From contig JAOAPJ010000236.1 of NCBI GenBank assembly GCA_025462805.1, positions 1 to 6,524 on the forward strand: a stretch of 6,524 bases of DNA, written 5' to 3'. Made by a program: the position numbers and the translations under genes. Source of the stretch: Acidobacteriaceae bacterium (lineage in GTDB: Bacteria; Acidobacteriota; Terriglobia; Terriglobales; Acidobacteriaceae). The notes beneath the pieces were generated by a model. The model saw only the letters and a list, made by a program, of their open reading frames with translations, did no database searches and was not told the DNA's origin. Position 1 is the stretch's first letter, and the number at the start of each line of letters is the position of its first letter. This document shows, one piece after another, positions 1 through 5,795 of this stretch.

Positions 1-438
1 ATGCTCGACGTCGGCGTCACGCCCACACGCGTTGTGCTCAAGCCGGACGGCGGCGAGGCCTTCGTCACCAACTTCGACGGCGACTCCGTCTCCGAGATCG
101 GCACCCGTAACGCAGAGGTCGGCGGCACCTACAACATCGGTATGCGTCCCTCACAAGGGGTCGTCACCAAGGACAATGCCTTGCTCTGGGTCACCGACTT
201 TGGCGGCGGCACAGTCAGCCTCTACGGCATCGACGATGGAAGACTGCTCGACAGCGTGCACGTCGGCGAGGGCCCGGATGCAATTGCCCTCTCCGCCGCA
301 CAGCACTTGCTTCTCGTGGTCGATGCACGCTCCGACGATCTCGCCGTTGTCCGTACCAAGACACACGCCCTGTTCACTCTGCTGCCGCTGGGTAGGAACC
401 CCGGCGGCATCGCTGTCAAGGCGTTCCTCGCTCCCTGA
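1..438 (+). CDS. YVTN/YncE-like beta-propeller protein, C-terminal part (5' truncated by window)
   Basis: About 145 residues are visible and end at TGA 436-438. The sequence is a run of propeller blades. The motif [VIL]G-x-x-P recurs at residues 4 (VGVTPTR), 46 (IGMRPSQ), 88 (VGEGPDA) and 130 (LGRNPGG), an exact spacing of 42 residues. Each unit continues with a hydrophobic strand ending like AFVTNF, LWVTDF or LLVVDA, then a V-x-x-[IVL] strand. This matches the 40-42-residue YVTN/YncE-like repeat family of secreted or periplasmic seven-bladed propellers. The last unit stops after one strand, as expected where the final strand closes the ring with the N-terminus. The ATG at position 1 falls inside the repeat array and no signal peptide follows it, so it is almost certainly internal and the true start lies upstream. 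Members may bind proteins or ligands; no catalytic residues or substrate can be named. The next gene is convergent. Confidence 0.85.
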   Translation: MLDVGVTPTRVVLKPDGGEAFVTNFDGDSVSEIGTRNAEVGGTYNIGMRPSQGVVTKDNALLWVTDFGGGTVSLYGIDDGRLLDSVHVGEGPDAIALSAAQHLLLVVDARSDDLAVVRTKTHALFTLLPLGRNPGGIAVKAFLAP

Positions 439-456
439 TCTTCATACCGGGAGCGA
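428..456 (+). terminator. Stem-loop over the stop codon of the propeller gene, possible terminator
   Basis: TCGCTCCC (428-435) is the perfect reverse complement of GGGAGCGA (449-456). The two arms form an 8-bp stem around a 13-nt loop that contains the TGA stop (436-438). No T-run follows on either strand, so it is not a classical intrinsic terminator. It could pause polymerase, protect the 3' end, or be chance in GC-rich DNA. Confidence 0.35.
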
Positions 457-606
457 TCGAGACCAGCTCACAGACTATGGGGACAGCCCTGCGCCTCTCG
501 CTCCTGGCAAGGGCGCCCACCTGGTGTGTGTTGAAGCCATCCACCACTGTCGCCGTGGAAGTTCGATACCTCTAGGCGGCCGCCGATCGAGGCTTGCACG
601 ACCACG
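439..606. other. Convergent intergenic gap, no convincing gene
   Basis: This 168-bp stretch lies between the stop codons of the propeller gene and the methyltransferase gene. Only short open frames are present, for example 32 codons from ATG 477 to TAG 573-575 on the plus strand, without a good ribosome-binding site or a recognisable product. Just beyond the methyltransferase stop is an imperfect hairpin: CCTC (569-572) with GAGG (589-592) flank the self-complementary GGCGGCCGCC (575-584). It could end transcription of the minus-strand gene but has no T-run. Confidence 0.5.
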
Positions 607-1299
607 TCACGAGCACCACAGCACCGCCCCCAGCCGGTACAGAAAAGCTCGCTCCAGCTCAAAGCGCCGGCCCGTCTTCACCAGGATCTCCCGCAACTCC
701 GCATAGGTGTACGCCCGCCGCACCGACGCCGGCCCATCATGCCGCGAGATGCGGCTCGGATCCATCCAGCCGTTCAGTTGCGCCAGCCAGTAGTGAGCGC
801 GTGTGCGTTCCAGGTCATTGATCAGCACGGCGAACCTCGCCACCCGGCACGCCTCTTCGAGAAAGCGCATGATCTCCGTTGGTTCCAGGTGATGCACAAA
901 CAGGCAGCAGGCGACCACGTCGACGCTCTTGTCTCCCAGCGGCAACGCGAGAGCATCGCCCGTAACCAGACGCGGTCTGGGCAGCGGCGGACTCCACTCT
1001 CCGTCCTCGGGCAGGTGGCATGCACTGCGATCCAGCAGCGTCACCTCCGCCGCGATCCCGGTCGCTAGCAATGCCCGCCGCAGCACATCGGCGTGTCCGC
1101 TGGCCACCTCCAGGATCCGCGGCCTCGGCGCCAGGCCCGTGCGCTCCACGCCCGACAGCGCGCGCCGCAGCAGCCGGGCATGCAGCCGCACGCCGCCGTA
1201 GCGCTGATTCACCAGGTTCACGGAGCGCAGCGACGCGTCTATCTCAGCACGCGTCCCGCGGTCCGAATCCAGCCACTCCTCTTCGACGACCCGTTCCAT
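607..1299 (-). CDS. Class I SAM-dependent methyltransferase, partner of the type III PKS
   Basis: This 230-residue protein would transfer a methyl group from S-adenosylmethionine, most likely to the phenolic or pyrone product of the divergent polyketide synthase. The Rossmann-fold marks are visible: motif I ILEVASGHAD (62-71), an acidic residue ending strand 2 (Asp90, VTLLDRS), GDALALP (114-120), and a motif IV/post-IV segment VDVVACCLFVHHLEP (126-140). The C-terminal part has RHDGPASVRRAYTYAEL (186-202), a pattern I associate with methyltransferases beside bacterial type III PKS genes. The N-terminus RVVEEEWLD is also typical of that group and supports ATG 1297-1299, preceded by AGGAG (1303-1307 on the minus strand) at a short 3-nt spacing. 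The length is normal for the family. By analogy with BpsB and SrsB it is probably an O- or C-methyltransferase; the acceptor is inferred. A generic UbiE-like methyltransferase is the alternative. Confidence 0.85.
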   Translation of the reverse strand: MERVVEEEWLDSDRGTRAEIDASLRSVNLVNQRYGGVRLHARLLRRALSGVERTGLAPRPRILEVASGHADVLRRALLATGIAAEVTLLDRSACHLPEDGEWSPPLPRPRLVTGDALALPLGDKSVDVVACCLFVHHLEPTEIMRFLEEACRVARFAVLINDLERTRAHYWLAQLNGWMDPSRISRHDGPASVRRAYTYAELREILVKTGRRFELERAFLYRLGAVLWCS

Positions 1300-1369
1300 C
1301 TGCTCCTGGGAAAATACCGCCGCCCCATCTCTGACGGTAACTTATCGCCCTGCGAATACGTCTGACTTG

Positions 1370-1409
1370 TAGAACAAAACCGCAGCTTTTAGAACAAAAC
1401 CGCAGCTTT
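1370..1409. repeat. Perfect 2 x 20-bp tandem duplication
   Basis: The unit tagaacaaaaccgcagcttt occurs twice head to tail, at 1370-1389 and 1390-1409, with no mismatch. The match stops at both edges, so it is exactly two copies. The unit is A+T-richer than its surroundings. It lies about 70 bp upstream of the methyltransferase start and 124 bp upstream of the synthase start. It could be a pair of regulator sites one to two helical turns apart, or a variable-copy tandem repeat. The sequence alone does not decide. Confidence 0.9.
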
Positions 1410-1452
1410 CCTTTTGACCACGTCGCGGCCCCGGAGAGGCGCCCTGGTGGCA

Positions 1453-1470
1453 CCAGCTTGCGAAAGCTGG
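1453..1470 (+). promoter_or_regulatory. Hairpin with GCGA tetraloop in the PKS leader
   Basis: CCAGCTT (1453-1459) and AAGCTGG (1464-1470) form a perfect 7-bp stem closed by GCGA (1460-1463), a GNRA-class tetraloop. An overlapping inverted repeat, CTGGTG-G-CACCAG (1444-1456), uses the same CCAG and so excludes it. A third small stem, CTGG/CCAG (1482-1485/1490-1493), follows. If transcription starts upstream, the synthase mRNA would have a structured 5' leader. A regulatory role is inference. Confidence 0.4.
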
Positions 1471-1533
1471 CAAAGTAGGGTCTGGCCGCCCAGGGGGGTC
1501 GAGGGCAGCCCAATTCGCAACGCAGTGAGGTTT

Positions 1534-2592
1534 ATGAAGATAGTCAGTGTGGCGCGAGCACTGCCGCCTTATCAGTTCACGCAGCAGGAGATCTTTGAAG
1601 CGCTCGCCCGGCATTGGCGAGACCAGCTGGATAATCCGGAATTGCTCGCCCGCTTTCACCATCGCGTCGGCGTCAGCACCCGGTATTTCGTCCTGCCTCT
1701 CGATGATTACGACGAGCTGACGCGCTGGGGACAGGCCAATCGGATCTGGCTGGAAAAGGCTGAGGACCTGGGTGAGGCCGCCATCAACTGTGCTTTGCGC
1801 CGCGCCGGCATGACCCGCGACCGCATCGACGCACTCCTCACCGTCTCCGTTACCGGCGTTGCCAGCCCCTCGCTGGACGCCCACCTCACCAACCGCATGC
1901 AGCTGCGCACAGACATCCGGCGCACTCCCATCTTCGGCCTCGGCTGCGTCGCCGGTGCTGCCGGCATCGCCCAGGCCGCCGACTACGTTCGCGCCTATCC
2001 CGATCGTGTCGCCGTGCTGCTCTCCGTCGAGCTCTGCTCCCTCACCTGGCAGCGTGGCGATCTCTCTGTCGCGAACCTGATCGCCTCCGGCCTGTTCGGC
2101 GATGGCGCAGCGGCCGTCGTCGTCGCCGGCGACAATGTTCCGATCCGCTCCGGCGCAGGCGTCGAGATCATCGACACCGCCTCCAGCTTCTATCCCGGCA
2201 CCGAAGACGCCATGGGCTGGGATATCAGCGAAGAGGGCTTTCGCATCGTGCTCTCAGCCGAGGTGCCGGACATCATCCGCGCTAATCTGCCCGCGGACGT
2301 CGACGGACTGCTTCAGCGCAACGGCCTCTCGCGTTCGGATGTAGGCAGTTGGGTGCTCCACACCGGAGGCCCGAAGGTACTGGATGCGATGGCAGGATCG
2401 CTGGGACTTGACCGCAGCACCTGCGCCGCCTCATGGGACTCGCTGCGCGAAGTGGGAAACCTCTCCTCCGCATCCGTCCTTCTGGTGCTCGAAGAGGTGA
2501 TGCAGAACCGCCGCCCAGCGCCGGGCACATGGGGCGTGCTCGCCGCGCTGGGGCCGGGGTTCTGCGGTCAATTGGTGCTACTGCGCTGGTAA
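1534..2592 (+). CDS. Type III polyketide synthase (chalcone/stilbene synthase superfamily)
   Basis: This 352-residue enzyme would condense a fatty acyl starter with malonyl-CoA units and cyclise the chain to an alkylresorcinol or alkylpyrone. It shows the superfamily's catalytic triad: Cys138 in FGLGCVAGAAG (134-144), His276 in WVLHTGGPKVLDA (273-285) and Asn309 in EVGNLSSASVLLVLEE (306-321). The Cys-to-His and His-to-Asn distances (138 and 33 residues) nearly equal those of plant chalcone synthase (139 and 33). FGDGAAAVV (188-196) and the C-terminal loop ALGPGF (338-343) are also diagnostic. Threonine replaces the usual proline after the active-site His. ATG 1534 is chosen because MKIVSVARALPP matches the expected N-terminal strand; GTGAGG (1525-1530) is a weak ribosome-binding site. 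The methyltransferase is divergent and the receptor gene convergent. Close relatives include BpsA and SrsA; the starter and ring type cannot be read from sequence. Confidence 0.93.
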   Translation: MKIVSVARALPPYQFTQQEIFEALARHWRDQLDNPELLARFHHRVGVSTRYFVLPLDDYDELTRWGQANRIWLEKAEDLGEAAINCALRRAGMTRDRIDALLTVSVTGVASPSLDAHLTNRMQLRTDIRRTPIFGLGCVAGAAGIAQAADYVRAYPDRVAVLLSVELCSLTWQRGDLSVANLIASGLFGDGAAAVVVAGDNVPIRSGAGVEIIDTASSFYPGTEDAMGWDISEEGFRIVLSAEVPDIIRANLPADVDGLLQRNGLSRSDVGSWVLHTGGPKVLDAMAGSLGLDRSTCAASWDSLREVGNLSSASVLLVLEEVMQNRRPAPGTWGVLAALGPGFCGQLVLLRW

Positions 2593-2633
2593 AGGCGGCA
2601 GGCCTATTGCTCCTGCCCACTCACCCAGCGCAG
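2581..2633. terminator. Two-stage inverted repeat across the convergent gene ends, possible bidirectional terminator
   Basis: The outer arms CTGCGCTGG (2581-2589) and CCAGCGCAG (2625-2633) pair perfectly over 9 bp. The inner arms GGCAGG (2597-2602) and CCTGCC (2612-2617) pair over 6 bp around a 9-nt loop. A symmetrical 7+7-nt internal loop separates the two stems. The structure contains both stop codons, TAA 2590-2592 for the synthase and TAG (2604-2606) for the receptor. It is the only strong fold seen where two genes converge across 11 bp, so a two-way terminator or pause site is plausible. No T-run follows in either direction. Confidence 0.45.
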
Positions 2634-5546
2634 GCCGAAGGAGACGGTCGGCTTGTAGTACTCGCGCTGAATGGGCCAGCGTTCACTCCCGTTGAAGAAC
2701 CCGAACACCTCATTACTCAGGTTTAAGCCGGATACGATCAGTTGAATACCCTTGTACGTCCTGTAACCGCCCTGGATGTCGTACTGGGTGTGCGCGTAGA
2801 GATACTGATCGCCAGTTGGGCCCTTCAGGCCAAGCACCGGATCGGTCGCCGCACCCGTCCCGGGGCTCCACTGGTAAGCATAGATATTCGCATCGTTGTG
2901 GCTGATCGCGAAACGTGACGTGAAGCGCGATTTGTCGTAAGTCAGATTGAAGTTCCAGTTATTCGGAGCCTGCCGCTGCAGCGAAGGCTTGTCCGTGCGG
3001 CCTGGCGCGCCGACACTCGGTGCGTTGAAGCCAAACGGGAAGGTAAGCTGCGAGGTCGTATAGCTATAGTTCGCCGATACGCCAAGACCGTTCAGAACGC
3101 CCGGCAGGAAGGACAGCCGCTGCTCCCACTGCATCTCCACCCCTTGAATATGCGCGCTCGGTCCGTTGATCCTCCCCGTCTGCTGGAAGGGAACGCCAGG
3201 GTACTGTGCAAGTGTGGTCTGTGAGACGGTCTGGAAGATCGGGTCTGAGAGTTGCTTGTAGAAGTACCCTGCTTGCAGCAGCCCAAGCGGCTGGAAGTAG
3301 TGCTCAATCAGCACATCGTAGTTGTTCGCCTTGGTCGGCTGCAGGTTCGGGTTTCCAGTGTTGATGGTCTTCGGGCTGGCATTCGGATCGACCGTTGTCG
3401 ACGGCACCAGATCTCCAAGGTTCGGCCTGGAGATCCCTCGCCCGTAGCTGGCGCGGATATCCGTATCCTTCTGCAACTGATACTGCACCTGCACGCTGGG
3501 GGAATAAGTGATGTAGCTGCCGTCCTGCCGTATCGGCGTGACCGTCGGCAATGCAGGATTTCCAGCAGCATCGACGTTTGCCGTCAGTTGATTCGCCAGG
3601 AAGTGCGTGCTCGTTCCCTCGATGCGCAGCCCACCCTGGATGCGGAACTTCCCGATGAAGGCAACATCCTGAATGTAACCAGCCGAGACTCGTTCGTCCG
3701 CATTGAAGAATGCGGCCTCAGAGCGGCTGGCACTGTTGATCGGATCGAATGCAAACGCCCCGGGGTTCGCAGCCACCGCCGCCGTGATCTTCTTGTAGTC
3801 AGAGGTCGGACCGTAAGCCCGCCCGCCAATCGCATACGACTTATCGTAGTAACTGGGATTGGTGTACGTGCCCAGCACATCAGAGAGAAGGAACGAGCCT
3901 CCGTTGTAGAAGTTGTCGTTCTCCCTCTGGGTCGAGTACGAGTTGCGGATCTTGATTCCGATCGACAACGTGTTCGGCTTCGACGCAAACAGGAAATTGT
4001 GCGCCTCTGACGCGCTGCCCTGGAAATTCAACTGCGTCGCGTGATACCGCGTATAGCTCGTGTTCGAAACCTGATACTGCGTCGGATCGTAGCCGTTGGC
4101 TCCATCGGTTGCCGTGAACGTTGGCCGGACCGGATCCTTAAGACTCTGCTCGAAGGCCACGCCTGCAAGTTGGTTGATCCCGCTGAAGTTTGTCGTCGGG
4201 AAGTCCTGGCCCCCGATGTTATGGCCGCGCGAGCCCGCAAACTCGTAGTCCAGGACATCCTTCGAGAACTCTTGATGGACGCCCGTCAGGATGCTGAAGA
4301 TCTGCTGATCCGGACGGCGGACATAGTGCCGGTACGCCCAGTTTCCAGTGTTGTCGAAGTTGATCGTGCTGCCGCTTGCCGAGGTGATAGCGCCCGTAGT
4401 CGGCGTGTAGACCCGCGTCTCGCCATAGTCGTGGAAGTCCGCATAGAGACCCTTGACATACGCCGTCGTCGAGGGCGAGAACTTGTAATCCAGTCCAGTA
4501 TCGAAACCGTAGCGCGTGCGGTAGTAATCGTATGAGCGCAGGTCCGCGGTGGGGAAGTAGCCAACGTTGTTTCCGGTGACTGGGTCTGTCCCGATCGTCG
4601 GCGCAGGCTCCAGATCGTCAATGCCACGATTCGTTCGGTCCCAGGTTCCACCGAACAGGATGCCCAGCTTCTTGTTCGCACCAAAGCGCTGGCCTACCGT
4701 CCCGTCGAAGCCGCCGCGCCAGAAACCATTCTGGATCGGGTTATAGCCGGTGGTTCCGCCCAGCATATAAGTCGGCCTGTCCAGCGCGCCCTTCGTCACC
4801 AGGTTTACCGTTCCCCCAATTCCATCGGCATCCTGATCTGGAGAGAGGGTCTTATAGACCTCGATGCGCTCGACGATATCCGAAGGCACAGCGTCCAGCT
4901 TGATGTTGCGCACCGTTACTTCAGGGGCGGGCACATTCACGCCATTGATCATCACGTTGCTTAAACGCGGCTCGGTTCCGCGAATCTGCACGTACTTGCC
5001 TTCGCCCTCATCGCGCTCCAGTGAGACGCTAGGCAGCCGGCCAACCGCATCTGCAATGTTGGTGTTCGGCAGGCTGACGATCACCTGCTCAGGCAGGATC
5101 TGCACAATGTCCGGAGACATGCGTTCGATATTGATGGCTTCAGCCTCGCCCTGCAGGCGTGACGTCGTGACCATGATCGTGTCCGCGTCGGACGCGACCT
5201 TCATCGTCGCGTTCAGATTCGCCGTCTGCCCCGACTGGACCGTCACGGGCGAGGTAAACGTAGCGAATCCTACATAGGACGCTGTTAGTGTGTAATTTCC
5301 CGGCGGCAGTCCAGCAATACGGAACTGGCCTTGATCGTTGGTGACGGCCTGCCGCTGCGTCGGATCGACCGTCACTTTGGCACTGACGAGGATCTTGCCG
5401 CCTGCATCCTGCACGGTTCCTTCGATATTGCCTGTCTGCGTCTGAGAGATGGCCAGCGGCGCGCACATCCCGAACAGCAGCATAAACAGACCAACCCAGC
5501 GGACCACTGAAGAACGATGTACGCGTGCACCTGGCTTCGAAATCAT
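2604..5546 (-). CDS. TonB-dependent outer-membrane receptor with N-terminal carboxypeptidase-regulatory-like domain
   Basis: This 980-residue protein would be an outer-membrane beta-barrel that imports a ligand using TonB energy. In order it has a signal peptide (basic start, hydrophobic core 17-33, likely cleavage after AIS at 34), a CarboxypepD_reg-like beta-sandwich (about 38-117, GNIEGTVQDAGG to VGFATF), and a TonB-box-like stretch DTIMVTTSR (122-130). The plug (about 140-255) includes ADAVGRLPSVSLERDEG, VQIRG, VMINGV, ERIEVYKT and GIGGTVNLVTKGAL. A long barrel rich in Tyr, Asn and Gly follows. The plug pattern resembles the TonB-Xanth-Caul group (TIGR01782), many of which take up carbohydrates; the substrate here is unknown. 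The C-terminus has a barrel-like strand PTVSFGLRW, then six extra residues, VSGQEQ. The frame is open 26 codons further upstream, but ATG 5544-5546 has the signal peptide directly after it and AAGGAAG 9 nt before it. No neighbouring gene indicates the ligand. Confidence 0.93.
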   Translation of the reverse strand: MISKPGARVHRSSVVRWVGLFMLLFGMCAPLAISQTQTGNIEGTVQDAGGKILVSAKVTVDPTQRQAVTNDQGQFRIAGLPPGNYTLTASYVGFATFTSPVTVQSGQTANLNATMKVASDADTIMVTTSRLQGEAEAINIERMSPDIVQILPEQVIVSLPNTNIADAVGRLPSVSLERDEGEGKYVQIRGTEPRLSNVMINGVNVPAPEVTVRNIKLDAVPSDIVERIEVYKTLSPDQDADGIGGTVNLVTKGALDRPTYMLGGTTGYNPIQNGFWRGGFDGTVGQRFGANKKLGILFGGTWDRTNRGIDDLEPAPTIGTDPVTGNNVGYFPTADLRSYDYYRTRYGFDTGLDYKFSPSTTAYVKGLYADFHDYGETRVYTPTTGAITSASGSTINFDNTGNWAYRHYVRRPDQQIFSILTGVHQEFSKDVLDYEFAGSRGHNIGGQDFPTTNFSGINQLAGVAFEQSLKDPVRPTFTATDGANGYDPTQYQVSNTSYTRYHATQLNFQGSASEAHNFLFASKPNTLSIGIKIRNSYSTQRENDNFYNGGSFLLSDVLGTYTNPSYYDKSYAIGGRAYGPTSDYKKITAAVAANPGAFAFDPINSASRSEAAFFNADERVSAGYIQDVAFIGKFRIQGGLRIEGTSTHFLANQLTANVDAAGNPALPTVTPIRQDGSYITYSPSVQVQYQLQKDTDIRASYGRGISRPNLGDLVPSTTVDPNASPKTINTGNPNLQPTKANNYDVLIEHYFQPLGLLQAGYFYKQLSDPIFQTVSQTTLAQYPGVPFQQTGRINGPSAHIQGVEMQWEQRLSFLPGVLNGLGVSANYSYTTSQLTFPFGFNAPSVGAPGRTDKPSLQRQAPNNWNFNLTYDKSRFTSRFAISHNDANIYAYQWSPGTGAATDPVLGLKGPTGDQYLYAHTQYDIQGGYRTYKGIQLIVSGLNLSNEVFGFFNGSERWPIQREYYKPTVSFGLRWVSGQEQ

Positions 5547-5555
5547 CTCTGTGAA

Positions 5556-5562
5556 CTTCCTT
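5556..5562 (-). promoter_or_regulatory. Ribosome-binding site that fixes the receptor start
   Basis: Read on the minus strand, AAGGAAG lies 9 nt before ATG 5544-5546. It supports this internal Met over the longer frame starting at 5624, which would place 26 polar residues before the signal peptide. Confidence 0.75.
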
Positions 5563-5660
5563 TTTTGTGTCCCATTGCGGCCTGATCCGTTCGCCGCGTG
5601 ACCTGTCGGTACCCTCATGGGCAAGCGACTCCGTCAATAGCAGCACTGGGGGATTGGCCG

Positions 5661-5677
5661 GATGTATGGACTACATC
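5661..5677. promoter_or_regulatory. Inverted repeat GATGTA-N5-TACATC, candidate operator upstream of the receptor
   Basis: GATGTA (5661-5666) and TACATC (5672-5677) are perfect reverse complements around the 5-nt spacer TGGAC. The centre is about 120 bp upstream of the receptor start. The size and symmetry suit a dimeric helix-turn-helix repressor, and substrate-responsive control of TonB receptors is common. No regulator gene is present in the window, and a 6+6 match could be chance. Confidence 0.3.
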
Positions 5678-5795
5678 ATCTGGAAAGTGAAGGAAGTGTT
5701 AAGGATCTGAGCTGTCACAGAGTATTCAAGGAGATTTCACTGCCATGTAACTTAGCGACTTACAAAGAGCAGGAAAATAATGGCAAATTCATAGC

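Larger units (their letters stand above)
1300..1533. promoter_or_regulatory. Divergent control region between methyltransferase and type III PKS
   Basis: This 234-bp region must hold the promoters of both genes. I cannot name a convincing -35/-10 pair on either strand; TTGACC (1414-1419) lacks a matching -10 at usual spacing. The region does contain a perfect 20-bp tandem duplication (1370-1409) and a cluster of short inverted repeats (1444-1493), annotated separately. The synthase frame is open upstream to a TTG at 1414, but those 40 codons resemble no family sequence and cover the hairpins, so I treat them as a leader. Confidence 0.55.
5547..5795. promoter_or_regulatory. Upstream region of the TonB-dependent receptor gene
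   Basis: This 249-bp spacer separates the phosphatase stop from the receptor start on the same strand and should hold the receptor promoter. It contains the receptor's ribosome-binding site and an inverted repeat, listed separately. On the minus strand TTCACT and CATACA, 17 bp apart, are a poor -35/-10 match overlapping that repeat; I do not call a promoter. No hairpin with a T-run marks the end of the phosphatase gene, so read-through from it into the receptor gene is possible. Confidence 0.5.

Noticed and set aside
594..1334. Several plus-strand open frames of 75-109 codons across the methyltransferase gene
   Set aside because: They are antisense shadows of a high-GC gene. Their translations are Arg/Pro/Ala/Ser-rich with no family motifs, while the minus-strand frame shows clear methyltransferase motifs.
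1311..1339. Possible minus-strand promoter TTACCG / TATTTT before the methyltransferase
   Set aside because: The -35 match is poor, and the -10 would lie 12 nt from the start codon, leaving no room for the AGGAG site in the transcript.
1342..1884. A 180-codon minus-strand frame overlapping the PKS start and leader
   Set aside because: Its upper part is antisense to clearly coding PKS sequence and its lower part crosses the tandem repeat. No motif or ribosome-binding site supports it.
3252..4010. A 252-codon plus-strand open frame inside the receptor gene
   Set aside because: It is antisense to the receptor barrel. Its Arg/Val-rich translation lacks recognisable domains, and the receptor frame is intact throughout.
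5547..5624. A 26-codon N-terminal extension of the receptor
   Set aside because: The extension is polar and would bury the signal peptide. The internal ATG 5544-5546 has a good ribosome-binding site and an immediate signal peptide.
5728..5750. A plus-strand AAGGAG (5728-5733) followed 11 nt later by ATG directly joined to TAA (5745-5750), resembling a start-stop minimal ORF
   Set aside because: There is no downstream plus-strand gene that it could regulate, and the flanking genes are both on the minus strand, so chance is the simplest explanation.
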